Shown here one piece after another: positions 20,763-33,238 of a DNA stretch of 64,000 nucleotides. The notes beneath the pieces were generated by a model. The model saw nothing but the letters and a program-made list of their open reading frames with translations. It was not told the origin of the DNA and made no database searches. Where the stretch lies: assembly GCA_024500155.1 (NCBI GenBank), contig CM044869.1, forward strand, positions 35,133,898-35,197,897, given 5' to 3'. Every line of letters begins with the position of its first letter. Within the stretch, counting starts at the first letter, position 1. This DNA is from Chenopodium formosanum. Lineage: Eukaryota > Streptophyta > Magnoliopsida > Caryophyllales > Amaranthaceae. Made by a program: the position numbers and the translations under genes.

Positions 20763-22693
20763 CTCTTCCTACAGAAAAACTCATTCCAAAAAATCAGATT
20801 AGTCCTGCAGTGATTAGTCCTGGAAACATGAAGACGAGGGAATGGAAGAGTGTACTTGCAGTGATGAGTCATGGAAATATGTATGTATTGCTGGCATTCA
20901 GTTTGGTACAAATATCATTCAAAACTCTGCCATTCCAGATTAGTTTTTACAGTTTCTTTATTCATTTCAATGTTGACAATAACAATACAGATATGGATTT
21001 AGCCTTTTATGACACTAAGCCACTATGACATCCCTCAAAAACTCAGCATTAGCTCTGAATTTCACACACGCACACAAAGACACAAGCATTCTGAATTTAA
21101 GCTCTGACTTCATATCTGATTTTCAGTTCTGAACTTCAGATATGAAATTCTGATCTGAATTCAGGTTTGAATTATGTTTTGAAATTCAAAACTGAATTCA
21201 GTTCTGAAATTCAGGTCTGATTTCAGTTTTGAAATTCAGGTCTGATTTCAGTTCTGAAATTCAGGTCAGATTTCAGTTCTGAATTTGTCAAAAGTGAGAG
21301 TAGTGAGGGAACAAGTTGCTTCTAGGGAATAATTATTAAATAAGATGGATTACTGCATCAATTTGTATAAAAACCAAGATTAAAACCCATCTAGGATACA
21401 AAAGAAATACAAGAATGACATGTAAGAAAAGGAGACATAAAGCTCTACAATATAAAAACCAAGGTGCTATTTCTGGCATAAATTTAGCAGCCAAGAAATG
21501 ACAAAAATTCATATAATTTCCTTTAGTTTTACAGTATGATTGATATACACATTAGTACATTACTATGAGGCCTAAGAAAGAGTATTGCTCATGGATTTAC
21601 AAGCCTACGGTTTTAGACTATAAACTCAGTATCTGGAAAATCCAGTGATGCAGAGACAACATCAATTCACTTGCAAACAGAAAAATAAAGGTGAATTTCA
21701 CAATACTCAAAGGTCTTAAAATTCCCAAGTATGATTTTGCAAGTTAGCTACAACAAAGTTCAATTAAGACACCAAGGTCCATCATTGCAAGAATTGTAAT
21801 CACACTCTGAGTCAACCTCAAGAGTCATGACAAATTGACAGTGCTAAACCAAGGCATTTATCATCATTGATGCAAATTCTAACTACTTGCACACATGCAA
21901 TGAACCCACAGCCAGAAAACAAAAGTAGCAGCAGGATAGCAGGGGAAAAAAAACAAAAGCAGCATCAGCAGGACACAGGGGAAAAAAACAAAAGTACCAG
22001 CAGCAGGACACAACCACCACCAATCAATTTAACATATTTGAACCACAATGTTCATTGCAACACACATATAACCTTTTTCAGCTACCGCTCACAGTGCTAG
22101 ATAACACACATTCACAAACAGTTATCGTTCAATGCAAGCTGTCAGCAAGAAAGTTTATTCTGTAAAAGGTGTAAATTAAATAGGATTCAAAAGAAGGACA
22201 TACAAGCCAACCACCCCTAAGAATCTAAGGCTCCGATTTCTTTTCCACACAGATTTCAATATAAGCCAAAAAATAAAAAATGAGAGAGACGGGAACAAAG
22301 AAAGAGCACCTGACTGGAAGCTTGAGTACCTTAGCAAAGAATGAGCACCTCAGCACACCTGACTGCTCATAAAACAAAGTCTAGATTAATTTACATATTC
22401 TGAGTAGAAAGGATATTTCAACAGTTGGCTAAATGTAATTTAGGTCATGGTGAAAATAAGAATGACCCTTTGAATATTCAACTGCCACTATAATATCAAA
22501 CCTCGAATCAAATCAACTAGCAACATATAGGTTCTCTGTTGCACAACACTTAATTTAACCACTGACTTTAAAACAAAAAAATAACATAAGAATTTAAGAT
22601 AGAAAAATAAACAGTACAATTATAGTTTGTCAAATCCACAAAATAGGTTTAAATATATGATAATAATAATTCTAATTAAATTCTCCAGACATG
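20763..22693. other. CACTA spacer between tnpA- and tnpD-type genes
   Basis: AT-rich non-coding DNA, upstream of the tnpA-type gene and downstream of the transposase. It contains the CTGAA-rich minisatellite (21112-21285). No other structure is supported. Confidence 0.6.
21112..21285. repeat. Self-complementary minisatellite, about 25-bp unit
   Basis: Imperfect units of the type TCTGATTTCAGTTCTGAAAT. The final three or so units (21201-21285) are the most regular. TTCAG and CTGAA alternate, so each unit can fold on itself. Confidence 0.75.
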
Positions 22694-25600
22694 TCACTTT
22701 GATGGTTCCATCCAATCCCAATTTGTGTCATCTATATCGGAACTTTCTTCTCGATTATCATCCATAATTTCATTGTTCACAGGAACCTCAACTCTGTCAT
22801 AAGCAGCTTCTCTGCACCAATTATGATGTTCAACATGACCTGTAGCAGAAATTACATCCTCCGCGGGTTCACGAACTTCACTCATAAACGTTTGTTCAGG
22901 TTGCCCCTCGACATAAAAAAGTCTCTTGGCAAATTTCGGTTCACATAATACTAATCTTCTTCAAGGCCGTCTTGAGTATAGAACACTTGATGCACTTGTG
23001 ATGCCAAGACAAAAGGATCATCTTTAGAGCACAATTTCTTGAAGTTAACACGAGTAAGTCCATAATCGTCTACTTCCATATGGAACCATCACACTTGAAT
23101 ATTACAACACTGAAAGCACTCCAATAATCTATCTCTATTATAGACCTTATAATCCCATAGTATGTGACATCACTAAGAACGGGATTGTGATCCTTGCTAC
23201 TCGCAAAGCTTGGAGTCAAAGCTGTCAAAGAGACTCCACTATTTTGCGTTTTACACTTTTCATCGTGATCTCTTGTGTAGAACTTATATCCATTACAAAA
23301 ATATCCAGTGTAGCTCCGTGCAACACTAGAAGGACCTTTGGATAGCCACTTGATATGATCCGGGACATTATCCACCTCAACCTTTCCTCTAAACCAAACC
23401 ATGAATTCATTGCTATGCTCTTGTGCCTCTTTCCACCTTCTTTTTCGTCTATCTCTAGACTTCTTCTTTACAAACTCTTCATGTTCCCTTCATGGTATTA
23501 AACAACCATATAAGTAAGATAATAAAACAATATAAATTCAAACACAACGGAAAAAGATAATCGAAAAATTACTCACTTGATGTAATTCTCAACTTGGTCA
23601 TCTTCACAATTAAACAACACATAACGATGTGCTAGAGTCATTGTGTTTGAATCAAGAGTGTATGACTTCCCTTTCTTCTTCCCTTTCTTTTTCCTCCCAA
23701 GAGGATAACCTGCCTAAGGGAACAAAGGTGATTCTTCATCAATTTCATTACTTTTCTCTTGTCTTTTGTTAAACCACTTAGATCGCTTCTTTACACTTGC
23801 ATTTAAATACCTAGAGCAGAATATCAAGCACTCTTCAGCCAAATAACCTTCAGCTATAGAAGCCTCCGGGCGACATCGATTTTTAACATATGATTTTAAC
23901 TTTCCAAGGTACCTTTCTATAGGGTACATCCACCAATCATAAACTGGTCCACCACGCTTTATTTCTTCAATAAAATGAATCGGTAAGTGGACCATTATGT
24001 CAAAAAAGATGGTGGAAATATTCTTTCTAGTTCACAAAGAGTCTCAACAATTTGTGCTTGAAGGCGATCCAAATCTTTTGGATTGATGAATCTCTTGCAT
24101 ATTTCTCTAAAAAAGCCACTCAATCTCATAAGAGGTAAAGCAACATGCTTTGGTAAAGTTTTTCTAATAGATGACGGAAGCAAGTGTTGCATTATTATAT
24201 GAGCATCATGACTCTTGTACCCCGATATTTTCCCCTCTTTCACTTGCACACACCTTGCAATATTTGATGCACAACCTTGGGGCAGCTTTGCCTTCTTCAA
24301 AACACTACAAAATATGCTTTTCTCTTCCTTCGTCATTGAGAATGATGCTTTGGGCAGCAAAACATACCGCCCGTCACCTGCATCTATAGGGTGTAGTTGT
24401 TCCCTTATACCCATTTCTTGCAGATCTAATCGAGCCTTATGATGATCTTTTGACTTTCCAGGTATGTCTAACAAAGTTGCTAGCACATTATCACATACGT
24501 TTTTTTTCAATGTGCATGACATCCAAATGATGAGGACACCCACAATCTTTCCAATAAGGCAAAGTGTGGAAGACGGAGGACTTTTTCCATGGACAATCTA
24601 CATATTTCTTCTTTGGTTGTAACTTTCCAAACTTGTTTTACCAATTTTCCAACAAGCTTAAAATTTGATCCCCTGTTAAAGGATCAGGAGATGTCCTCTC
24701 TTCCTTTTCCCCGTTAAAAGACTCCACATCATACCGCCAAGGATGATTTTCATCTAACCATTGACGATGAGCCCAATAGCAGGATTTGTTGCTATTATTC
24801 AAGTGATGATGATCAGTCTCGTAGTGACAATAGGGGCATGCAAACTTCCCTTTGGTGCTCCAACCAGATAGCATAGCATAACCTGGAAAGTCGTTGGTCG
24901 TTGATTGTAAAGCTGCACGCATCTTAAATGTTTGACTCTTTTGCGCATCATATGTGTCCAACCCATACTCCCACAATCTTTAAGTTCTTGAACTAATGGT
25001 TGAAGGTAGACATCAATGTCATTTCCAGGAGAGGTGGGCCCAAGAATAAGGAAAGATAACATTAAGAATTCTGGTTTCATACACAGCCATGGTGGTAAGT
25101 TGTAATTAATTATAACAATAGGCCATGTACTATGTTGTGTGCTCATAGTTCGAAATGGATTAAATCCGTCACTTGCAAGCCCCAAACGAACATTACGTGT
25201 TTCATTAGCAAAATCTGGGTACTTTTGGTTAAAATCTTTCCACGCCTCACCGTCAGCAGGATGCCTCAATAACTCATCTTTCTTTCTTTCTTCATCATGC
25301 CACCTCATTAGCTTTGCTATTTCTGAACACATGAACAACCTTTGAAGCCTTGGTTTAAGTGGAAAATGCCAAAGAACTTTTGCGGGGACTTGATGCACTT
25401 TTTTAGATGGCTGATTAGTAATATCTTCTTGGTTTTCAGTCTGTGGTTCTTTCCACCTTGGAGCATGACAAACATGGCAAGACGTGGCAGCTTCGTGCTC
25501 CTTCCAATATAGCATACAATCATTACGACATGCGTCAATCTTGTCATAATGAAGACCTAGATCTTTTATCAATTTCCTTGCCTCATTAAAAGAGTTAGGC

Positions 25601-26139
25601 AAATTGGATGCATCTGGTAACACTTCTCGAAAAAGCTCCAAAAAATCCAAAATTGCTATATTAGTTAACCCATGAGTACACTTCAAAAGGTAAAAACGAA
25701 TAAGAAATAATAGCTTTGAAATTTTTTTGCACCCAGGATATAGCTCTTGTTTTCCATCTTCAACTAAATTATAAAACTTCTTAGCCTCATCATTTGGCTC
25801 ATCTCCAACCCCTTCACACCTTTCTGCCACATCTCTATGAACATCATATATCAGACGTTCAATATCATCATGCATGTCTTCAACATCCCTCTCGTTATTT
25901 GATGTTGATGACAAGCCCTTTTCATAACAATGCCATCCTTCAGTGCCAGGCTCGATCCCGTTTGCAATCAAATGATTGAAAATTGTCTCTCTATGATGCC
26001 AAAAGCGATGATAGCACACCTTACACGGGCAAGAAATTTGATTTCCAATTGCTTGTGTTGAAAACGCTTTATCTAAATAATCCTCTACACCTTTCTCATA
26101 CTCGTGACTAGATTGTAAGAAGTTGGTCCAACAACTCAT
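22694..26139 (-). pseudogene. CACTA transposase (tnpD type) with DUF4218 and DUF4216 regions
   Basis: ATG at 26137-26139. The N-terminus is a transposase-associated domain (CPCKVCYHRFWHHRETIFNHL), followed by the tnp2/Transposase_21 core (ACRNDCMLYWKEHE, RWHDEERKKDELLRHPADG, RNVRLGLASDGFNPF, GWSTKGKFACPYC, HHLDVMHIEKN). DUF4218 follows (GGPVYDWWMYPIERYLGKLK, SIAEGYLAEECLIFCSRYL), then after an intron DUF4216 (YYGIIRSIIEIDYW). It encodes the enzyme that cuts the CACTA ends. Breaks seen: a one-base loss near 24980, a stop in LENWxNKFGK near 24638, an extra A in a poly-A run near 24510, a shift in a T-run near 24003, and a stop near 23716. The copy is therefore inactive. Confidence 0.9.
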
Positions 26140-27959
26140 TTTGTCTCCTTTATAAAAATTTATACATAATTAATTTAAAGATTTAAAATATTGGCATATA
26201 ATTTAACATGTTCAAAAGGAATGACAATATCTATAGAAACAAACGCCCAAATATTCAACCTCATATAATAATAATAGAAATGAAACGAGTAAAAAAAATA
26301 AAAAATTATGTTCAATCCATTTGGTTTAACTTATTAGGACTTGTTTAGACAAATTCGATTAAAATAAGTTAAATTTAAACAAAGTAAGTTAGTGCTGCTT
26401 CACACTTCAATTTACGTTGATCCCTATATAAAAGCACTGACCATTAGCAAACTTCCAGACACAATGACACAATCCTACAGGGTATTTAATTTACAAAGTG
26501 TTAACACCTTATTCTAAGACCCCCATCCCCTATGCTCCAAACCTTTTTGGGTGAAAAATTCTCCCCGTTCATCAAATGAAAACTTTTTCTGTTAACATAT
26601 TTAACTAATAAAAAGTTTTTTTTTATTTTCTAAATCCATAGAAGCCATATTTAACCTATGCTATTGAAACCCTACAAGCCAGCCAAACAAATTGACCATA
26701 AAAGTAGAGTCTAGAGGACAATAGAAAAATGAAAGTGAAAAACCACAAGTGAAAAGCTTGCAAATCAGGGAAATTGCCCAGACACTTTAAAACTAATTTC
26801 TCTAATGCAATGCAAAACCTGTCAAATTTACTTCAAGATTTGTGAAAGATCAAAGTCTCATCTACAAAAAGCATATAGGATGCTAAAATCTAACAGCTAA
26901 GAATAATAAATCAGAGCCTTAATCCTAAAAGGATGTGGTCAGATACATAAACTATGATGTCCTGAAACCAATCAAATTCTAGATTATCTGACAGTGCATT
27001 TCACATTGTAACATGGTCTAAAAATTGAAGAGTTAGTAACTTTTTTTAATTCAAACCAGCTGAGGGTACATATTGTATCATTGTAACTATGTTCTAATCC
27101 TCGTTATCTTATTGGATACATAAGCAAATCATCAAAAAAAAAATTTAAACAAATCATCTGAATTGAAGATTAATTGTTAGAGGAAAAAATAAGAGGATTA
27201 TCCAAGCCTCTAAAATTGCAATGGAATTCACGAATACCTCAATAAGTAGAACCCAAACACAGGATAACACTCAAATAATCACATCTTCAGAATTCATTAT
27301 ATCAGTTCAAAGTGTCTTCAATCAAATACACTATTTAACAAGCTCTGCACAATTTGCTTGTAATCTCTCTGAACCTATGTTAATGAATAAATGCTTAATT
27401 CCTACAATTATACTAATACAGAGTTAAACGCTTAATTGATTCCTACCGATAAATTATTTTAGAGTTCAATTTTTTTTAAAAAAATAAATGCTTGATTTCA
27501 TAGATTCTTGAAATTAATGAATAAGCATTTTATAGATTCTTGAAATTTGATGAATAAATAAACAGAAAAAATCAAAAACCACTCTCGTAAATCAGATAAT
27601 ACCTTAAATTGGAGCACGATTGTGATGATACCCACAGCTTCAAGGAAACGAATGATTTCTCTGATGAAATTGCGCTACACGATCAAGGATTCAATTGATT
27701 TTTATGATGAAATTGCGCTACATGATCAACAAACTAGGTAAGAGAATTTCGTTACTCTTGGGAAGAGGATGAAATACACCTTTTGATTTTGTTTGGCGGT
27801 TTCAGAATTAATTTTGCCCCAATTTTTGTTTTATATTTAATTTTTCTTTGTCGCTAATAGTATTAACCTAGCTAGATGAATGAAATTGTTAAAATTAGGA
27901 ATTAACACTGCCTTTTGTTAATTGAAATTTTAATTTAAATTATTTTTTTCCCAAAAACA
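26140..27959. other. 5' region of the CACTA element
   Basis: AT-rich, upstream of the transposase start on the minus strand. It probably contains the promoter and possibly a leader exon near 27600-27760, where a short sequence (GAAATTGCGCTACA) is repeated. No gene seen. Confidence 0.5.
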
Positions 27960-28139
27960 CAAGGTAACACCCGTTAATGTTACCACAAAATGTTACTAAG
28001 TATGAAAGTGTTACTTTATAATGTTACTTATGTTAAAAGTGTTACATTGAGTGTTACATTCTGAAAAAGTGTTACCAAAGTGTTACTTATAAATCTAGTA
28101 ATCTTCTATCTCAAAAAGTGTTACATAGACGTGATACAT
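27960..28139. repeat. Right subterminal repeats of the CACTA element
   Basis: About ten copies of AAGTGTTAC / TGTTAC in 180 bp, mirroring the left end. This is the expected binding zone of the tnpA-type protein. Confidence 0.85.
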
Positions 28140-28163
28140 AAACTCAATTATGTACTAGTGGTT
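28140..28163 (-). repeat. Right end of the CACTA element: TIR and TSD
   Basis: Ends TGTACTAGTG at 28160, followed by GTT (28161-28163), identical to the left target duplication. Confidence 0.93.
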
Positions 28164-28631
28164 CTCTTGTTTGAGTACTAGTATGCTTTAATTTTTGTCA
28201 AACGTCTACCGTACAAGGGGAATTATAAAGGCGACATTCGGGCGGCTAGGTCCTCTTAGTAAGAGAAGCTTACAGTGCAAGACTGGGAATGTCCCCCTAT
28301 GAAAAATAGGGAACATGTCTTTGTTGTTTATAAGGCCTCTCGAAGAACGAGACTGTGAAAATGCATGGCCTTGCTCAGATGGATTTTTGAAATCATCTGC
28401 TTATTGACAGTCAAACTCAAAAATCGAGAAACACTTCTGGACTTAATAAGGTTGATGAAGAATCTTACCTTCTAGTTCATGAAGAGACATTAAGCGAAAT
28501 ACGAAATAGGCTATACACAAATAAAGCACTTGTCCGGAAGGACAAGTGGGAGATTGAAAGGAATTGTGTCCTTCGAACAAGTGATCAACTACTAGAACAA
28601 AGAATCAAACAAGTAAAACAATAGGGAATGG
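28164..28631 (+). repeat. Copia-like non-autonomous element: 3' interior, polypurine tract and LTR start
   Basis: Continues the sequence interrupted by the CACTA element. It reaches GACAAGTGGGAGAT (28541-28554), a Copia-type polypurine tract, and then a TG start at 28555 (TGAAAGGAATTGTGTCCTT). A similar start, TGAAAGAAATGGTGTCCTTT, is at about 51644. I see no coding capacity. The LTR is cut short by the remnant beginning near 28632. Confidence 0.6.
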
Positions 28632-30748
28632 AGATTAATAAATAATCAAGACAATTGTAAAAACTTAGGAAAAACATGCCAATTAATGGTTGTGAAGACT
28701 ATTGATAAGAGCTATCCATTGGAATCAAAGAGCTATCTCCTAATCATTAAGCTAGTGGTCTCTACAAATAATAAACTAGGAGAATCACAATCCAAACCAA
28801 TCGACAATTGCACTTCCTAAATCGATGGGTCGTGTCATTAGAAATCACAATGCAATCTAGCATAATTCTCAAGGCCTAACCTAACTACACACATGCAAAC
28901 TTAAATTAATCACTTTAATCTCAACAACAAATCAATATAATTCCCAAATCAATCACAATCAATCAATCATAACAGTTTCACCCAATCCCTAGAAAAAGTA
29001 CTCAAGAATCTTCATCAAATCAACAAGTAAGAGAATGCAATTAGGAATCAATAAATATTGAAGAACAACTACACTAATCAAGAATCAATCATCAAAATCA
29101 AATTAAACAAACATGAAATTAAACGAACAAAGCAATAAAATGTGATAGAGTTAGAAATGCTCATTGATAATAGAGAAGTCTTTAGTACAATTGTCACTCT
29201 TGTATCATCAATCTCTCAAGTCACACTAAAATCCATCACTTTGTCTCTCTAAATCTACTCCTAAACTAACCCTAAAAACAAGATAGAGAAACTCTCAACT
29301 AAGCTAAAATTATGATAAAAATAATGTGTAAAAGCTTCCTCCAAAAATCGGGTCTTAAATTATTTATAAGAGGCGAGGAAATGAGCTCGAAATGGACCCG
29401 AAAATAGGGTTGCGCGCCCATGCAAGGTGGCCTGCACGCCTTCTCCTCCTCGATCGCGTTCGCGATAAATTGGGTACGAAATGGACCTCAATTGCACGCC
29501 CGCGCAAGATAAAGATGCGCGCTCGCGCTCCCTGAGCAGGACACTTCTTTGGTGCATGCATGATGTGAATGGTGCGCCCCTCATGATCAGGGGCGGAGCC
29601 AGGAATTTTAAGCTACGGGGGCCGACGATGGTTGAATCTATATATAATTATATAGCTTATTATAATGATTTTTTTTTCTAAATCGCATGTCGTTTATGAA
29701 TTTTCATATTCCGTATAAAAAACCGTCAATAATGTGATAAAAGTATTGGCAATCTATATTCCCTGTATAAAACTGCTGTAAAATCCACTTCTTGAATATC
29801 AACCGCTCTAAAAATTAGTACCGAACAATTAGACAAAAGTATGAGTTTTAATTTTTGTAAAATATAGCCGGTAATTTATACATAAAGAAATTTACACGAT
29901 AAATACAAGTAGAAGATTGAAGAAAAAAAAAATTAAAATTCACCTATTGAAGAGTTGAAAAAGTTAGTAGATAAATTGGGCTAAAAAAAAAAAGAGGAAA
30001 GAACAAATAGAAAATATCTAATATTGTTGGAGAATTAAAGAGTCAAAGAGTTACATTAGGATAACTTTTTTAATGTTCTCACAAACAACAAAAAAAAAAA
30101 AAAAAAAAAAAAGAAAGAAAAAAAAAAAGAAAAACATAATTAAGATTTTTTTTAATTAAAAAAAACACGTTTTTTCTCTTATGAAGACTCGAACGCAACC
30201 CCATGCACAAAAATTGCACTGACTTACCACTGAACCAAGAGAATATGTATATATCATTAAGAAGTTCAATAGTATATAAGCCCAAACTTTACAGGGGCCA
30301 TATTAAAAAAATATGGGCCGCGGGATTGGGCTACAAGGGCCGGGCCCCTGCTAGCCCCCCCTGTAGCTCCGCCCATGCTCATGAAAAACACTAAGCATGG
30401 CAGATTCAAATAGACTTGACGGTGGGTTCAACACCATGGTCTAATGATAGCGCATCTTGAGAGTGCAAGAGCTAGAACTTGGATCATGCCACTATCTTTC
30501 TTCTTGAGCTTTCCCAATAATATAAGCTTGCTCCAAAGGCATCTTCCAACTTAGTAGGCCACCAATATTAAGACCCAAACCTCGTACAATACCTATAACC
30601 ACAAAAAGAGGACAAATAAAGGAGAAAACCCATAAAAACACAAAATAAGAGAGAGAAAAAGGAAATAAAAGAGAAAATGCATAAAACTAAGCATTTATTA
30701 TTGAATAAAGCCATGAAAAGAAGGTAAAAACAACCTAAAAACTCATCA
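28632..30748 (-). repeat. Athila-like LTR remnant (solo or truncated), interrupted by a MITE
   Basis: Its layout follows the LTR at about 58.3-59.68 kb: leader-like CT-rich part, TATA (CTCTTATAAATAAT, 29361-29373, minus strand), a zone of GCGCGCCC motifs (29410-29580), an A-rich zone, and a TGATGAGT start on the minus strand at 30748. No polypurine tract follows, so it is not attached to an interior on that side. AATGG at 28627-28631 and 30749-30753 may be a target duplication, but the inner end lacks a clear CA, so the left border is uncertain. Confidence 0.5.
29580..30385. mobile_element. hAT-type MITE, 790 bp (29588-30377)
   Basis: Left end CAGGGGCGGAGCCAGG, right end on the minus strand CATGGGCGGAGCTACAGG. 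Flanks CTCATGAT (29580-29587) and CTCATGAA (30378-30385) agree in 7 of 8 positions, as for a hAT target duplication. The interior is AT-rich with poly-A runs at about 30088-30131 and has no coding capacity. Confidence 0.85.
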
Positions 30749-31309
30749 AATGGCCGAGCCAACCTTGTGTGCAAGGCAAGGCCTGGTAGGGCCAGCCGCA
30801 CATGCTAGGCATAGTAATAGCCAGCCCTCACATCGCAAGCAAGGCCAGCATCATATGCGTGTAAGGCCTTACCCACGAGGTTGCAGCGTACTGGGGTACA
30901 CCTAGCACAAGCACAGCAGCAGCAGCAGAAGCACGCAATACATGTGTGGGCTGCGGGCTATGCATGCTTGCATGCCGAGCTGCCCGCACATGCTGCCGAT
31001 TAGGCAGGCCCAGCCGAAGCACTAAGACACCAGCTGGCTGTGCATTGTTGCCTAAGCTTGGGTAGCCATCTGGCGCATTGTGGGAGTGCTGAGCGGGAGC
31101 CGATTTTTTAAAGGATTTTCTTGGAAAGTAAGGGGTGGTTGGTCTCCCCTTGTGTTCCTTACGTAACCCCTTGCTTACTATATGATACTTGTTGTTTGTT
31201 GATTCACTTGCATTTTAATTTGGTTTTTGAATTAAAATTAAATGGTAAGATGCCTTTTTACCAACTCTCCCATATTGATGGGAGATTGGAATTTTGAGGG
31301 GATTTCCTA
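30749..31309. repeat. GC-rich repeat remnant (Copia-like LTR-like)
   Basis: Rich in GCAAGGC, GCATGC and GCCCAGCC motifs to about 31080, then AT-rich. It resembles in style the GC-rich zone at 52010-52420. A short inverted repeat CTCCCATATTGATGGGAG is at 31267-31284. No gene is supported. Confidence 0.45.
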
Positions 31310-32738
31310 TGTAGACACCTGATTGTGTCTCCCAAAAAACCAAACCCAGTGATGAGTGCTTTTCATGTCATTGAATACCGAGCAAGGTAAAATGTGGAAG
31401 AGTCTCGTGAATTTCTCTTTCCTAAAATGTTTTAAAAAAATAATTCATTTCTTATTTTGAAAATAATTAATTTCATGTCCTACTTATAAAAAAACGTCCA
31501 ATCCAGTTTAGTTTGAAATGAGCTTTCCAACGATATATTATAAGTCCAAATCCGAGTAACGAAGAAGTTACGGCCAAAATACTAAACTGGGCCTAAATCG
31601 AATTTTATATGCGGACCCAATGATCACGTGGAGAGTCCATTAAATATAATTGTATTTCTATAGTCATTAGGATTTGTCTTAATTTTTTGAAATTATCTAG
31701 AAGGTTATTTTGAATTCTAAAGGTATTAGGATTGATAATTATAATTATTAGTTATTTTGAAAAGATAATTGATCAAGAATTCTACATCAGATAGAACAAG
31801 TGTTTTAAAAGGATATAAAACTGTTTTAATAAAGATAAGTACGAACTTCGGCTAACCTAATTTGATTAGAGGTCGGATTCTGTACTAATCTTATCGTACG
31901 GAATCCATTGCGCCGCGATAAGCGTATCGCTGTGAGATAACGCTATCATGTCGCGATAATCCTATCGCGCCACGATAGAACCAGTTTTATTCCAAGTTGG
32001 ATCCGACTTGTTTCAAATCTTTTTCTGTTGTTTTGATCTATAAAGAGGGGGCGATTTTCCCCATTTTCAATTCACCCAGAATCATCATCTCTTCTCTCTC
32101 TAAGCTAAAGCTTATTCTTTCTCTCTCTCTTTCTCTTGATCTTTTCTAAGCTTTTCTACACCTTTTCATAAACATACATCATCTGTCCTTCACGAGACTT
32201 AGACACACCTAGCCAAGCACGAAGTTGCCTAAGACCTCGTTGTGAACGAAAGAGGTGCGAGGCGTTGTTGAAATTTCTTTCAAATCTAAGCATTTAGCAT
32301 TTGATTTCACAATAGAGTTTGTAAACTTCTTGTTGGAGCTTACAAGATTGACTCTTGCTCCCATTAAACTTCATATCCATAAGAATTTCTATTTTTCTCC
32401 ATAAGCCAAACCTTTTATTAACTTTATGAGAAAACACGTTCCAGTTCCTATATGCAATGCTTCCTTCAATCCCATAATGGATTTCTTGAGCTTACTTTCA
32501 AATCTAGCATTATTTAGATTTTCAAACCCTTAGACTGTTTCCATATACTCTTCCAAAATCCTATTTTAGGAAAGCGGTTTTGGTATCTATTTTTTCATAT
32601 TTCATATACGCAATTTTGTTAGAATAATCACGAAAAGACTTAAGCATTCCGATTGGTGAATAGGTTTTTATTAAAATCAACGCCGTGAATGAATTGTATC
32701 CTTTTCAACCAATCTAGCTATCTATGCATATACATTTC
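31310..32738 (+). repeat. LTR of the TGTAGACACC family, left part, interrupted by Tat-2
   Basis: Begins TGTAGACACCTGATTGTGTC and is related to the solo LTR at 44605-46439 in opposite orientation: shared blocks include CCAATCCAGTTTAGTTTG, AACGATATATTATAAG, the CT-rich leader and CACCTAGCCAAG. TATA box TCTATAAAGAGG is at 32037-32048. It contains a hairpin cluster at 31915-31978. Tat-2 inserted after 32738; the LTR or its element should resume at 43718. Confidence 0.75.
31915..31978. repeat. Cluster of small hairpins built on GCGATA/TATCGC
   Basis: Inverted pairs GCGATA..TATCGC at 31915-31930 and 31953-31968, and CTATCG..CGATAG at 31962-31978, lie in the U3-like part upstream of the TATA box. 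Confidence 0.75.
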
Positions 32739-33238
32739 TGTTTTCGGTGTTTTTAGTCCCTCGGGATACTTACAGCTCGAAGACTGATTCGGCGCGGTCT
32801 GTACCTGCAAAACAACGGAGACTCCGGTTGATTGGAGCTCCGCCTCCGACGATCAAGTTAGAACGTGCGAGAGTGAGTAAAAAGTGCGAAAAAGGTAAAA
32901 GTGGGATCTTCTCGGATTCCGAGATCAGGTGATTTCTCTGATGTATGAGAAAAGTAGGTGTGGGGTAATAAATGAACTTGTTCCCTAAATAGGGAAAATC
33001 TCCCTATTTATAGGGCCATTGGAGACTGTGCCCTTACGTAGGTCATATGAACTAGATTTGGTGGGCTGCCCCCGCTTTAGCGGCTTTTTGGGGAATAGGG
33101 CCTCTGAAAGCCGTCATTCCTTCTCTTGACAGTGGATTCCACGTGTCATCTTGCTAGTGGCCCGATTTGGACCGATACTAGGTGGACATGTGTACTACTT
33201 TAAATGGGCCACGTGGCCGGTTAATTTTACCTAAAACA
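32739..33238 (-). repeat. 3' LTR of Tat-2 (500 bp)
   Basis: Begins TGTTTTCGGTGTTTTTAGTC and ends ACCTAAAACA on the plus strand. TATA-like CCCTATTTATAGGG is at 33002-33015. Confidence 0.95.

Larger units (their letters stand above)
16265..28160 (-). mobile_element. CACTA (En/Spm) DNA transposon, 11.9 kb, mutated
   Basis: Bounded by CACTAG TIRs and a GTT target duplication on both sides. It holds two minus-strand genes in the usual order: a tnpD-type transposase (26139-22694) and then a tnpA-type gene (20762-17257). Subterminal arrays of AAGTGTTAC motifs lie at both ends. A 560-bp MITE is inserted in the second gene. The transposase gene is broken in several places, so the element is likely non-autonomous now although its ends look usable in trans. 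Confidence 0.93.

Noticed and set aside
30430..30500. Sequence with TGGTCTAATGATAGCGCATC resembling a tRNA 5' half
   Set aside because: No matching acceptor stem, anticodon arm or T-arm could be found.
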